Shown piece by piece: positions 24,845 through 33,704 of a stretch of 64,000 nt of DNA. The notes below the pieces were generated by a model. It was given only the letters and a program-made list of their open reading frames with translations, was not told where the DNA came from and did no database searches. Positions within the stretch are counted from its first letter, which is position 1. Each line of letters starts with the position of its first letter. Source of the DNA: Myxococcus stipitatus (GTDB lineage: Bacteria; Myxococcota; Myxococcia; Myxococcales; Myxococcaceae); the NCBI RefSeq assembly GCF_038561935.1, contig NZ_CP102770.1:8246001-8310000 (forward strand), in the 5' to 3' direction. A program made the translations under genes and the position numbers.

Positions 24845-25024
24845 ATGTCTCAACGTCCCAACGTGACGAAGGAAAACGACGTCTGGGTGCTCCGCATCGA
24901 GAAGGACAACGGGAAGGTCCAAGAATACCGGTGCGCGACGGAGAACCAGGCCCGGCAGCTCGCCCTGGTGATGTCGAAGCCGGACACCGGGGGGCCGCCG
25001 AGGCCGCCCGCACCGCCGCGATGA
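24845..25024 (+). CDS. 59-aa hypothetical protein
   Basis: A small basic-acidic protein with a proline-rich end. The segment NDVWVLRIEKDNGKVQEYRC resembles a short beta-hairpin fold, then ATENQARQLALVM forms a helix. A GGAGGA ribosome site lies about ten bases before ATG 24845. The protein has no signal or membrane segment. It is separated from the alpha/beta hydrolase by 26 bp and may share its transcript. I do not recognise a family. Confidence 0.65.
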   Translation: MSQRPNVTKENDVWVLRIEKDNGKVQEYRCATENQARQLALVMSKPDTGGPPRPPAPPR

Positions 25025-25050
25025 GGTAAGGCACGGGCCAGGAGCCGCCC

Positions 25051-25908
25051 GTGACCCTCATTCTCGAATCCCACTTCGTCGACTCCCAGGGGCTGCGCTT
25101 GCACGTGCGCCACCGCCCCGGGGCTCCCGCCGCGCCCGCCGTGCTGTTCCTCCATGGCTGGCTGGACCACACCCACAGCTTCGACGGCGTCATCGAGCAC
25201 GTCCCCGCGCACTGGCGGCTGGTGCTGCTCGACTTCCGAGGCATGGGCCGGAGCGCGCACGCGCCTCCCGAAGCCCACTACCAATCCGGCGAGCACCTGC
25301 TGGACGTCGAAGCCGCGCTCGACGGAATGGGCCTGTCCCAGGTGTACCTGGTGGGCCACTCGCTGGGCGGCATCATCGGCACCACCTACGCGGCCACCCG
25401 CCCGGAGCGCATCCTGGGCCTGTCGCTCATCGAGAGCATGGGCCCGTTGGGCGGCGCGGCCGAGGCCACGGTGGACCGGCTGCGCTCCTTCTTGAACGAC
25501 ACGCGCAGGCCGCCGCGCCGCAAGGTCTACCCGACGGTGGAGGACGCGGCCGCGCGCCTGCGGGAGACCAACCCCACGCTGCCCCTGTCCGCCGCGCTGT
25601 ACCTGGTGCGCCACGGCACCGAGCGCGTCGAGGGAGGCGTGGCCTTCACCTTCGACCCGCGCCACCGCCGCCGCTTCGCCCAGGGCTATGACGAGGCCCA
25701 GTGGCTGGCCATCCAGGCCGCCCTCACCTGTCCGGTGCAGGTCATCCGCGGCGAGCAAGGCCTGTGGCCCGACGCGCGGAAGCTGGACCGCCGGCTGGAG
25801 TCGCTTCGCACACGCGTTGCACCGCCGGTGATGATTGCCGGAGGGCACCACGTCCACCTGGAGCAACCCGCTGAAGTCGCTCGGGCGCTCACCGACTTCA
25901 TCCGCTGA
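25051..25908 (+). CDS. Alpha/beta-fold hydrolase
   Basis: A 285-aa soluble hydrolase. FLHGWLDHTHSFD is the oxyanion-hole strand, YLVGHSLGGIIGT (about 101-113) holds the nucleophile Ser, VIRGEQGLWPD near the end gives a likely acid, and GGHHVHLEQP the catalytic His. Length and motifs match MhpC-like esterases or epoxide-type hydrolases; the substrate is open. It starts with GTG at 25051. It has no signal peptide. Confidence 0.85.
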   Translation: MTLILESHFVDSQGLRLHVRHRPGAPAAPAVLFLHGWLDHTHSFDGVIEHVPAHWRLVLLDFRGMGRSAHAPPEAHYQSGEHLLDVEAALDGMGLSQVYLVGHSLGGIIGTTYAATRPERILGLSLIESMGPLGGAAEATVDRLRSFLNDTRRPPRRKVYPTVEDAAARLRETNPTLPLSAALYLVRHGTERVEGGVAFTFDPRHRRRFAQGYDEAQWLAIQAALTCPVQVIRGEQGLWPDARKLDRRLESLRTRVAPPVMIAGGHHVHLEQPAEVARALTDFIR

Positions 25909-26128
25909 GGCCCGCATCCGGGCAGAAGGTCGGGAAAAGTCTTTCACCCTCCAGGGCAATGCCGTTCCCTCCGAAGCACACGGCGGCGACTGCGCATCCC
26001 AACCCCTTGAATTCAGGACAGCAGCCTAGTTCCCCCGGGTTGGTATGGCATTTGGAATGGGGAGGGGTCGGTGGAGCACGCACCGGACCCTGACGGGTGT
26101 GTGTGGGGAGAAGGGTGAGGAGCGGAAC

Positions 26129-29100
26129 ATGGGGATGGGGCAGAGGGGGCGAGTCCTCGCATCGGCGGTGCTCGTCGCCACCCTGGTCGCCTGCCACGAG
26201 GGGGAAGAGACCCGCGCGGTGCAGGCCACGGCGGTGGTGGACATGGACGTGCTCGACTTCGGCGAGGTGCCGGTAGGCGAGTGGCGGGAGCGCGAGGTGC
26301 GCATCCGCAACATCGGCTATGTGCCCTTCTTCGCCATCGAGGCACTGCCCATCCTCGGCAACCCCTCCTACGAGGTGGAGCTGCAGGACGGCGGCGGCCG
26401 GGTGATGCCAGGCGAGTCGCACGTGGTGCGCGTGCGCTTCCATCCGCTCGCGGAAGGGGTCACCCAGGAGACCGTCCACGTCACCACCGACGCCAACCAG
26501 GGCTCGAAGGCCCAGGTGCAGGTCACCGGCCTGGGCACGCCCACGCAGATTGGCATCGACCCGCCGGTGCTGGACTACGAGACGCTGGAGGTGGACAGCG
26601 ACCGCGCGCTGGAGGTCACCATCACCAACCCGGTGGACCTGCCGCTGACGCTCGTCGTGCGAGGAAACTCGCCGGACCCGTTCACGCCCGACACCCTCAC
26701 CATCCCGCCCCAGTCCTCGCGCAAGGTGAGCACGCAGTACCTGCCCCGCGCGCTGGGCGCCATGGACGCGCGCCTGGAGGTGCGCTCGTGCGAGCAGTGC
26801 ACGCCGTCGGTGGTGGAGCTCAAGGGCCACTCCGTCGCCACCGCCTTCGTGTTCGACCCGGCGCCCGTGCCGTTCGACCTGATTCCGGTGCATGAGCGCA
26901 CGCAGTCGTATACGCGCGCGCGCAACATCACCTGGCGGCCCGTCACCATCGACCGGCTCATCACCAGCGACCATGCCTTCGTGCCGCTCTCCAAGCCGGA
27001 GGGCTCCACGGTGCAGCCGGGCGAGGTGGTGGAGCTGAAGATGGAGTTCGCCGCGCGCTACTCCGGCCCCAACATCGGCGACCTCAAGGTCCACTACGCC
27101 TCCGACAAGCCTCGGCAGTCGGAGGTCGTCCTGGATGCGCGAGGCGGGCGCCCCACCCTCGCGGTGACGCCCGTGATGCTGGACTTCGGCGAGCTGCCCG
27201 TGGGCGGCAAGGTGGAGCAGTCCATCCGCATCACCAACGCGGGCACCAACGGCTCCCTGAAGTTCACGGGCGTGACGGCGGATGGCGACAGCGGCCAGTT
27301 CAGCGTGGACGTGCCCACGCGCGGCGCGCAGCGCTATCCGTGGTCCGCGGGCACCTGGCCCCAGCTGGACACGCCGGGGCTGGATGTCGCCCCTGGCAAC
27401 GACGCGCTGGAGCTGAAGGTCTACTTCGAGCCCGTCACCGAGGGCACCTTCCGGGCGCGGCTGCGCGTGCGCTCCGATGACCTCTTCAACCCCGAGCGGG
27501 AAATCATCCTCACGGGCCGCTCGCGCACCAGCGGGCCCTGCGAGTACGAGCTGCTGCCCCAGCCGGTGATGGACTTCGGCAACGTGGTGCCCGGCAAGGG
27601 CGCGGTGCTGGGCTTCCGCTTCCGCAACCCGGGCCGCGGCGAGTGCGCGGTGAAGGACATCCACCTGTCCAACGACGCCAACGGCGCCTTCTTCATGCCG
27701 GGCGGCAGGCTGACGGGAGGCATCGTCCTCTACGACTCCGCCTTCAGCGCCATGGTGGCCTTCCGTCCCTCGGCCGAGGGCGAGTACGCCGGAGAGCTGA
27801 AGCTGACGGTGAACAACCCGGCCGCGCCCACGGTGACACTGCCCCTCAAGGGGGTGTCGAGGGCGAGCTGCCTCGTCGCCTCGCCCCCCTACGTGGACTT
27901 CGGCCCCATCCGCTACGACTGCGCCGCGCCGCCGCGCAAGACGTACGTCGCCAACCGGTGCAGCGAGCCCATCACCGTCACCGGCGCGACGCTGGGCCAT
28001 GGCACCAGCGGCCAGTTCACCCTGCAGACGCCGATTCCGCTGCCGCGCACGCTCCAGCCGACCGAGGGCTTCGAGCTGGAGGTGGACTACGCGCGCAACG
28101 TGCTGGGCCAGCACTTCACGCCGCTGTACCTGCACGTGGCCAACGAGACCACGCCCTTCCTGGTTCCGCTGATTGGCGAGACGAACCACGAGGGCATCCA
28201 GGTGGACCGCTACACGCAGGGCACCGACAGCCAGCTCGACGTGCTCTTCGTCATCTCCAACACGACGACGATGGCGCCCTACCAGCAGCGACTGAAGTCG
28301 GCGATTCCCGGCTGGCTGGAGTACGCGCGGCAGCAGCAGGTGGACCTGCGCATGGGGGTCACCACCACGGGCCTGGTGCCGCGAGGGCCCCAGTGCGGCG
28401 GGGGCGCCAACGGCGGCGAGGCGGGCCGGCTGTTCCCCGCCGACGGAAGCCACGCCCGAGTGGTTTCCAGCGCGGGCCCCAACGCGGCGGCCCAGCTCCA
28501 GGCGAACGTGGAGGTGGGCCTGTGTCACAACCTGGTGCAGGGCCTGGCGACGATGCGACAGGCGCTGTCCGCGCCCTTGTCCGAGCAGACGGATGACCCG
28601 CGCACCGCGCTGCCCAATGACGGCAACTGGGGCTTCGTGCGGCCCGCGGCGCGCATGGCGGTGGTGGTGCTGGCGGACGAGGACGACAACTCGGGCTTCA
28701 GCCCCGACAGCTTCATCCAGTTCCTCCAGACGCTGAAGGGCACGGGCATGGCCCACCGCAGCCAGCTCTACGCGCTGGTGCCCACCGACAACCGCTGCTC
28801 CACCGCCGGCGGGGACGCGGACCGCTTCCTCGAGGTGGCGCGCGGCACGGGGGGCCGGGCCGACTCCATCTGCGAGGGCAGCTACCGGTCCCTGCTGGAC
28901 TCGGTCATCCAGCGCGCGGGAGAGCCCCAGGCGGACTTCCCCCTGACGGCCGACCCCACGGGTGACGGAGAGATGGCCGTCCGCGTCCAGGGGCAGCCGG
29001 TGCCGGAGAGCCAGTGGACGTATGACGCCGCGGCCAACGCCATCGTCTTCGCGCCCGCGGCGGTGCCTCGGCCTGGACAGGCGGTGGAGGTCCGCTACCG

Positions 29101-29137
29101 CAGCGTGTGCAAGACGCCGCCGGTCGCGCCTCCCTGA
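26129..29137 (+). CDS. Lipoprotein with HYDIN-like (choice-of-anchor D) repeats and a vWA-like domain
   Basis: A 1002-aa outer-surface or periplasmic lipoprotein. The start at 26129 has GAGGAG upstream and gives a lipobox TLVAC at about residue 20. At least five Ig-like ASPM/SPD-2/HYDIN repeats follow, each beginning near 'L(D)FGEVPVGxxxExxxxIxN' (examples DFGEVPVGEW, DFGELPVGGK, DFGNVVPGKG, DFGPIRYDC). From about residue 690 a von Willebrand A-like domain appears (QLDVLFVISNTTTMAPYQ, where DxSxS is degenerate). The family is common in myxobacteria; function is unknown. A strong hairpin follows. Confidence 0.85.
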   Translation: MGMGQRGRVLASAVLVATLVACHEGEETRAVQATAVVDMDVLDFGEVPVGEWREREVRIRNIGYVPFFAIEALPILGNPSYEVELQDGGGRVMPGESHVVRVRFHPLAEGVTQETVHVTTDANQGSKAQVQVTGLGTPTQIGIDPPVLDYETLEVDSDRALEVTITNPVDLPLTLVVRGNSPDPFTPDTLTIPPQSSRKVSTQYLPRALGAMDARLEVRSCEQCTPSVVELKGHSVATAFVFDPAPVPFDLIPVHERTQSYTRARNITWRPVTIDRLITSDHAFVPLSKPEGSTVQPGEVVELKMEFAARYSGPNIGDLKVHYASDKPRQSEVVLDARGGRPTLAVTPVMLDFGELPVGGKVEQSIRITNAGTNGSLKFTGVTADGDSGQFSVDVPTRGAQRYPWSAGTWPQLDTPGLDVAPGNDALELKVYFEPVTEGTFRARLRVRSDDLFNPEREIILTGRSRTSGPCEYELLPQPVMDFGNVVPGKGAVLGFRFRNPGRGECAVKDIHLSNDANGAFFMPGGRLTGGIVLYDSAFSAMVAFRPSAEGEYAGELKLTVNNPAAPTVTLPLKGVSRASCLVASPPYVDFGPIRYDCAAPPRKTYVANRCSEPITVTGATLGHGTSGQFTLQTPIPLPRTLQPTEGFELEVDYARNVLGQHFTPLYLHVANETTPFLVPLIGETNHEGIQVDRYTQGTDSQLDVLFVISNTTTMAPYQQRLKSAIPGWLEYARQQQVDLRMGVTTTGLVPRGPQCGGGANGGEAGRLFPADGSHARVVSSAGPNAAAQLQANVEVGLCHNLVQGLATMRQALSAPLSEQTDDPRTALPNDGNWGFVRPAARMAVVVLADEDDNSGFSPDSFIQFLQTLKGTGMAHRSQLYALVPTDNRCSTAGGDADRFLEVARGTGGRADSICEGSYRSLLDSVIQRAGEPQADFPLTADPTGDGEMAVRVQGQPVPESQWTYDAAANAIVFAPAAVPRPGQAVEVRYRSVCKTPPVAPP

Positions 29138-29148
29138 GTCGCCACGAG

Positions 29149-29174
29149 CCCCCGCATCGGCGTCGATGCGGGGG
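29149..29174 (+). terminator. Perfect 11-bp hairpin after the lipoprotein
   Basis: CCCCCGCATCG (29149-29159) and CGATGCGGGGG (29164-29174) pair perfectly over a four-base loop, 11 bases after the stop. There is no U-tract, as with most hairpins in this window. Confidence 0.65.
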
Positions 29175-29244
29175 ATGAACCGGATGGGAAATGACGCGGC
29201 GCGGGCTTCCGCGCGTCGGTCCTCGCGGCTATCGTTGCGTCGAC

Positions 29245-30582
29245 GTGGAGACATTCGGTCGCTACGAGTTGCTGCGCAAGATCGCCATCGGCGGGATGGG
29301 GGCCGTCTATCTCGCGCGACAGAAGGGGCCGGTGGGCTTCCAGAAGCTGCTCGTCGTCAAGCGGCTGCTGCCCCACCTGTCCGAGGACGATGAGTTCATC
29401 GAGATGTTTCTCGACGAGGGGCGCATCGCCGCGCACCTCAACCATCCCAACATCGCCCAGATTTATGACCTGGGGGACGTGGACGGGCAGTACTTCATCG
29501 CCATGGAGTACGTGCACGGCGAGGCGGTGGGGCCCCTGGGACTCAGGGCGCAGCAGCGCAAGCTGACGATTCCCCTGGCGCTCAAGTGCCGCATCATCGC
29601 GGACGCGGCGGCGGGACTGGATGCGGCGCACAACGCGCGCAGCCCCTCCGGCCGCAAGCTGGCGTTGATCCACCGGGACGTGTCTCCGCAGAACGTGCTC
29701 GTGGGCTACAACGGCGGCGTCAAGCTCATCGACTTCGGCGTGGCCAAGGCGTCCGGGAAGTTCTCCCAGACGGTGGTCGGCACCATCAAGGGCAAGCACG
29801 CGTACATGTCCCCGGAGCAGGCCCGGGGCGAGCCCCTGGACCACCGCTCCGACATCTTCGGCCTGGGCACGGTGTTCTACGAGCTGCTCACGCACCAGCG
29901 CCTGTTCAAGCGCGACACGGAAATCTCCACGCTGAAGGCCGTGGTGGGCGCGAAGCTGATTCCGCCCTCGGAGCTGTCGCCCGACATCCCCAAGGAGCTG
30001 GACGCCATCGTGCTGAAGGCCCTGGCGCGCAAGCGCGACGAGCGCTTCTCCTCGGCCGGAGAGGTGCAGCTCGCGCTGGATGAGTTCCTGGTGCAGCACA
30101 AGCTGCACGCGACGCCCGCGCACCTCGCGGCGTTCATGCAGGACGCGTATTCGGAGGAGCTGGAGGAGGAGCGGCTCGCGGCCGAGCCCACCGTCATCCA
30201 CTACGACCCGCGCATCGCCGCCCGTCAGCAGGCCGCGGCGGCGGCGGCCGCGGCGGGTGACACGGGCTCGCAGGCGGGTCGGCCCACGGCGCGCCCCGCC
30301 GCCAAGGGACCCGCCGGAGTCTCCTCGTCGTCGACGGCGCCCATGGCGCCCCGGCGCGCGCCGACGGGCTCCTCCTCGGCGGCGGCCCCCGTGTCCTCTC
30401 GAGGGCAGGGAACGGGAAGTGGCCCGGCGCCCTCCGCGCCGGCCGCCCCCGCGAGCAAGGGCGGGACAGGCTCCGGCAAGCCCCCCGCGCCCCCCCCCCA
30501 CAGGGCGGGGGTTGCCCCCACCGGCTCGGCGCCCAAGCGGGTGCCGACGCGCGCGTCGCTGGACGAGACGAAGGACGACTAG
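29245..30582 (+). CDS. Eukaryotic-like Ser/Thr protein kinase
   Basis: A 445-aa cytoplasmic kinase with no membrane helix. The catalytic domain is about residues 6-290: glycine loop IAIGGMGAVYLAR, lysine in LLVVKRLLP, catalytic loop IHRDVSPQNVL (about 140), DFGVAKASG (about 162) and MSPEQARG. The Ser in place of the usual Lys in HRDVSPQN is normal for this myxobacterial clade. The C-terminal 150 residues are low-complexity Ala/Pro/Ser. The GTG at 29245 fits the family start (ETFGRYELL); an ATG at 29191 is in frame but the added residues look non-native. Targets unknown. Confidence 0.9.
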   Translation: METFGRYELLRKIAIGGMGAVYLARQKGPVGFQKLLVVKRLLPHLSEDDEFIEMFLDEGRIAAHLNHPNIAQIYDLGDVDGQYFIAMEYVHGEAVGPLGLRAQQRKLTIPLALKCRIIADAAAGLDAAHNARSPSGRKLALIHRDVSPQNVLVGYNGGVKLIDFGVAKASGKFSQTVVGTIKGKHAYMSPEQARGEPLDHRSDIFGLGTVFYELLTHQRLFKRDTEISTLKAVVGAKLIPPSELSPDIPKELDAIVLKALARKRDERFSSAGEVQLALDEFLVQHKLHATPAHLAAFMQDAYSEELEEERLAAEPTVIHYDPRIAARQQAAAAAAAAGDTGSQAGRPTARPAAKGPAGVSSSSTAPMAPRRAPTGSSSAAAPVSSRGQGTGSGPAPSAPAAPASKGGTGSGKPPAPPPHRAGVAPTGSAPKRVPTRASLDETKDD

Positions 30583-30597
30583 CCCGAGCCCTCGGGC
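30582..30597 (+). terminator. Short hairpin at the kinase stop
   Basis: GCCCGAG and CTCGGGC pair with a two-base spacer (realistically a 6-bp stem with a four-base loop), starting in the TAG stop itself. Followed by CCCCTT, a weak tail. Likely terminator for the kinase gene. Confidence 0.45.
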
Positions 30598-30605
30598 GCC
30601 CCTTG

Positions 30606-30644
30606 AAAACAAACAGCCCGCGGCGCACACCAGCGCTCGCGGGC
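30606..30644 (-). terminator. Rho-independent terminator with U-tract (GFA gene)
   Basis: Read on the minus strand, an 11-bp stem (30616-30626 with 30633-30644, one bulged base, loop 30627-30632) is followed by TGTTTGTTTT (30606-30615). This is the clearest U-tract terminator in the window and lies about 58 bases past the GFA stop codon. Confidence 0.7.
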
Positions 30645-30702
30645 CGAGGTCGATGTCTTGTCGCCGGGCACGGGGAGGCCCGCGCCCGGTGGCCTCATGA
30701 CC

Positions 30703-31065
30703 TCAGAGGTCGCGGCCGTTGAACTGGAACGACTTCAACGTCGTCAGGTCCATGCCGTCCAGGCAGCGCACGTTGACGGCGGCCATCTCCTTGCCGTCCG
30801 GCCCGACGCCGCGCGCGAAGGAGCGCACGCCGCACTTGGAGCAGAACAGGTGGTGGATGACCTTCTTGTTGAACTGGTAGTTCGTGAGGACGTCCTGCCC
30901 CGAGCGCAGCGTGAAGTTCTCCACGGGGGTGAAGCTCAACATCGTCCCGGACTTCTGGCAGATGGAGCAGTTGCAGGAGATCACCGGCTCGGAGAGGTTC
31001 AGCTTCGCCTCGTACCGGACCGCGCCACAGTGACAGCCGCCTTCGTAGCTCTTGAGGTCGCTCAT
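30703..31065 (-). CDS. GFA/CENP-V-family zinc protein
   Basis: A 120-aa protein with the zinc-binding Cys pattern of the glutathione-dependent formaldehyde-activating family: GGCHCGAV, SCNCSICQKSG and FCSKCGVRSF. Proteins of this family bind glutathione or zinc; most are annotated by similarity only, so the reaction here is open. The ATG at 31065 gives the family N-terminus MSDLKSYEGGC. It is transcribed alone, with a U-tract terminator downstream. Confidence 0.88.
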   Translation of the reverse strand: MSDLKSYEGGCHCGAVRYEAKLNLSEPVISCNCSICQKSGTMLSFTPVENFTLRSGQDVLTNYQFNKKVIHHLFCSKCGVRSFARGVGPDGKEMAAVNVRCLDGMDLTTLKSFQFNGRDL

Positions 31066-31140
31066 GCGCGGCACCCTACACCGCTGACTCGGACGCCGCC
31101 CTCGGATTCTCTCGCCGCGACACGGGCGGCGGGCTCCCGG

Positions 31141-31965
31141 CTACAGGCTCGCGAGCGCGACGCGATACAGCGCGCGGTAGCCCATGCGCGGCGCGGGCTC
31201 GAAGCGCTCCGCGTTGAAGATATCGCGCAGCAGCGCCACCCCTTCCGCGGAGGACGGGAGTCCCAGCAGCGTGGACTCCAGCGCCGTCACCAGTTGCGGT
31301 GCCAGGCCCATGGCCACGGGCACGCCGTCATTGGGCGCCTCGTCCGTGTACGCGATGAGCTCGAAGCGGCGACCCGCGCCCGCCCCCAGCACATCCTCCA
31401 CGCCCGTCGTGTACGTCAGCCCGGTGGAGGCCGGAGGGCAGAAGACGCTGGCCACATCCGCCTTGCCGTCCAGCACCGCCTCCAGCGCGCCCCGGTAGGA
31501 GCTGGTGAAGTGCTGCGCGAAGAAGGCCCGCGCGGGCTCCACGCCCTGCGCCTTCAGGTACGCGGTGGGGAGCAGGTAGCCCGCCACCGAATCCCGGTCC
31601 ACCCACGCCGCCGTGGTGCCCTTGAGGCGGTCCAGCGTCAGCCCCGCCCCCGCGCGGCACACCAGCGCGGAGCGGTAGGACGACATGCCCCGGCGCACCC
31701 CGCGCACCACCACCCTCACGCCCATGGCCTCCATCCGCGCGCAGACGAAGGGAGGCGCCCAGGCCGCGTCCGCGCGGCCCGAGAGCAAATCCTTGGCGAG
31801 CGTCTCGTAGCTCGACGCGACGCTCACCTCCACCAGCTTGCCCAACGCCCGCTGGAGGAAGGCCGCCAGCCGGTCCGCGCGCTCCCGCGCCGTTTCGTTG
31901 CCCAGCGACGGCGGCAGCCCGAAGCGGAAGGAGTGTCTGGACGATGGAGGGACTTGAAGGGTCAT
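31141..31965 (-). CDS. PhnD-like solute-binding-fold protein without signal peptide
   Basis: A 274-aa type II periplasmic-binding-protein fold (PhnD/SsuA type): FRFGLPPSLG at the start, LVEVSVASSYETLAKDLLSG, ADAAWAPPFVCARME, and ADVASVFCPPASTGL. Unlike usual binding proteins it begins directly with the fold and has no signal peptide or lipobox, and no ABC transporter genes are near. It may act as a cytoplasmic sensor or ligand-binding protein. The stop of the TerB gene is 13 bases from its start codon, so it may be the last gene of the ttcA-terB-phnD unit. Confidence 0.8.
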   Translation of the reverse strand: MTLQVPPSSRHSFRFGLPPSLGNETARERADRLAAFLQRALGKLVEVSVASSYETLAKDLLSGRADAAWAPPFVCARMEAMGVRVVVRGVRRGMSSYRSALVCRAGAGLTLDRLKGTTAAWVDRDSVAGYLLPTAYLKAQGVEPARAFFAQHFTSSYRGALEAVLDGKADVASVFCPPASTGLTYTTGVEDVLGAGAGRRFELIAYTDEAPNDGVPVAMGLAPQLVTALESTLLGLPSSAEGVALLRDIFNAERFEPAPRMGYRALYRVALASL

Positions 31966-31978
31966 ACCTCCCCCCTAA

Positions 31979-32785
31979 CTACCCCTCCCTGCCCAACCGC
32001 GCCACTTCGTCGTCGGCCAGACCGAAAGTCGCCTGCAGCATGTCCAGGATGCGCTGCTCGGCCGGGCTGGGCTCCCCGCTCGCGAAGGCGATTTTCGTGG
32101 CCAGCCGGAAGGCCTTCACCCGCTGGGCGTGGGTCGTCAGCCCATGGGCCAGCACGTGCAGCCGCTGGGGCAGCCCCTCGGCGGACAGCGCCGCCACCGC
32201 CTCGCTCACGAAGCTCTGCGCGCGCTCCGGGCTGACGTTCTCGAACAGGGGGTCCGCCGCGAAGCTCTCCACCAGCGCCCGGGCCTCGGCCTCCTTCAGC
32301 CGCCCGTCCGCCGCGCTCACCAGCACCATGACCTCCGCGTACAGCCGCTCCAGGGGCTCGCCCAGCGCCTCCGCCAGGCTGCCGCCGTTCTCGATGACGT
32401 CGATGATTTGCGCCACCTCGTCCTCGGAGATGCCCAGCGCGGCCTGGAACGTCTTGAGCAGCCCCAGCTCGCTCTTGGTCGCCCGCTGGTCCGCCAGCGC
32501 CACCGCCGCCGCCAGCCCGAAGGCCAGCATCCGGTTCTTGTGGTCCGGCAGCCGGCGCCGCAGCGACGCCAGCAGGTCCTCCAGGTTGCGGACCTCCGCC
32601 AGCTTCACCACGCTGGATTCCACCAGCGCGTTGAGCTCCTCGGAGCGCGTGCCCTCGAACTCCGGCCGCTCCAACACGCGGCTGAGCAGCGTCTGGAGCT
32701 CCCTCTGGGAGACACGGCCGTCGGCCATGGCCGCCAGCAACATCACCTCCACCAGCGCCGCGTTGCGTTCCTTGCGTGCGCTCAT
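31979..32785 (-). CDS. TerB-like domain protein
   Basis: A 268-aa all-helical cytoplasmic protein with tandem TerB-type segments: LVEVMLLAAMADGRVSQREL near the start, RMLAFGLAAAVALADQRATK, and YAEVMVLVSAADGRLKEAEA. The DG(R/x)... acid motif is the metal-binding signature of TerB. Known TerB proteins respond to tellurite and oxidative stress; the role here is open. The start overlaps the ttcA stop (ATGA, 32782-32785), so they are coupled. ATG 32803 is an alternative start. Confidence 0.75.
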   Translation of the reverse strand: MSARKERNAALVEVMLLAAMADGRVSQRELQTLLSRVLERPEFEGTRSEELNALVESSVVKLAEVRNLEDLLASLRRRLPDHKNRMLAFGLAAAVALADQRATKSELGLLKTFQAALGISEDEVAQIIDVIENGGSLAEALGEPLERLYAEVMVLVSAADGRLKEAEARALVESFAADPLFENVSPERAQSFVSEAVAALSAEGLPQRLHVLAHGLTTHAQRVKAFRLATKIAFASGEPSPAEQRILDMLQATFGLADDEVARLGREG

Positions 32786-33639
32786 TGCCTGCTCTCGAGC
32801 CATGGACTGGCTCCCCCTTGCGTGTCCTGCGTGTCTTGGGTGGGCGCCACCTCCGACTCGCTCGCGTTCAGCGGGTCGGGGTTGAGCGCCCGGTCCAGCA
32901 GGTGCGACGGCCGAACGTTGGCCATCGCGTTGAGAACACTCTGCCGGACATTCGGAATCTCCTTCCCCAGGTCCTCCACCAGCCGCTGCATCCGCTTGCG
33001 CTGGAGGTTCTCCTGCGTGCCACACAAGTCACAGGGGATGATGGGGAAGGCCTTCAGCTCCGCGAACTTCGCGATGTCCTTCTCCGGCGCATAACAAAGC
33101 GGCCGGATGACCACGTTGCGGCCGTCGTCGCTCTTCAAGAGGGGCGGCATCGCCTTGATGGAGCCCGCGAAGAAGAGGTTCAACAGCAGCGTGTGGATGA
33201 GGTCATCCCGGTGGTGGCCCAGGGCAATCTTGTTGCACCCCAGCTCCACCGCCGCCGTGTAGAGGATGCCCCGCCGCATGCGCGAACACACCGAGCACTG
33301 CGTCTTCCCCGGGGGCGTCTTCTCCAAGACGATGCTGTACGTGTCCTCCTTCAGGAGCTTGTAGGGGTAGCCCTCCCGCTGGAAGTACTCCTCCAGGATG
33401 TGGCCCGGGAACCCCGGGTGCCCCTGGTCCAGGTTCACCGCGAGCAAGTCGAACTTCACTGGCGCGCGGCGCTGCAGCTCCCGGAGGAGGTAGAGCATGG
33501 TGTAGGAGTCCTTGCCTCCGGACACACCCACCATGATGCGGTCCCCGGCCTCGATGAGGCGGTGGTCCGCGATGGCTCGGCCCATGTGGCCAAGCAGACT
33601 CTTTTCCAGGCGCTGGACGTCGTTCATCGGCGTGGCCAT
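32782..33639 (-). CDS. ttcA: tRNA 2-thiocytidine(32) synthetase TtcA
   Basis: TtcA thiolates C32 of certain tRNAs using ATP and a [4Fe-4S] cluster. The PP-loop SGGKDS is at 40-45; Cys ligands C115 and C118 (CSVC) and C203/C206 (CDLC) are present, and GHHRDDLIHTLLLN is conserved. Length 285 aa is typical, with an extra acidic C-terminal tail. First gene of a leftward unit with the TerB-like protein; divergent from rnd over 65 bp. Confidence 0.93.
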   Translation of the reverse strand: MATPMNDVQRLEKSLLGHMGRAIADHRLIEAGDRIMVGVSGGKDSYTMLYLLRELQRRAPVKFDLLAVNLDQGHPGFPGHILEEYFQREGYPYKLLKEDTYSIVLEKTPPGKTQCSVCSRMRRGILYTAAVELGCNKIALGHHRDDLIHTLLLNLFFAGSIKAMPPLLKSDDGRNVVIRPLCYAPEKDIAKFAELKAFPIIPCDLCGTQENLQRKRMQRLVEDLGKEIPNVRQSVLNAMANVRPSHLLDRALNPDPLNASESEVAPTQDTQDTQGGASPWLESRQ

Positions 33640-33704
33640 CCTAGCGGCGGCCCGGGAAAAAACACGTCATTCAGGCGGTCCGGTCCGCTAGCCTGCCCAG
33701 CTCG

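Noticed and set aside
25898..29254. A very long open frame on the minus strand opposite the HYDIN-like lipoprotein gene
   Set aside because: High GC keeps the complementary frame open. The translation is low-complexity His/Arg-rich with no domain, and the plus frame has a signal, lipobox and repeats.
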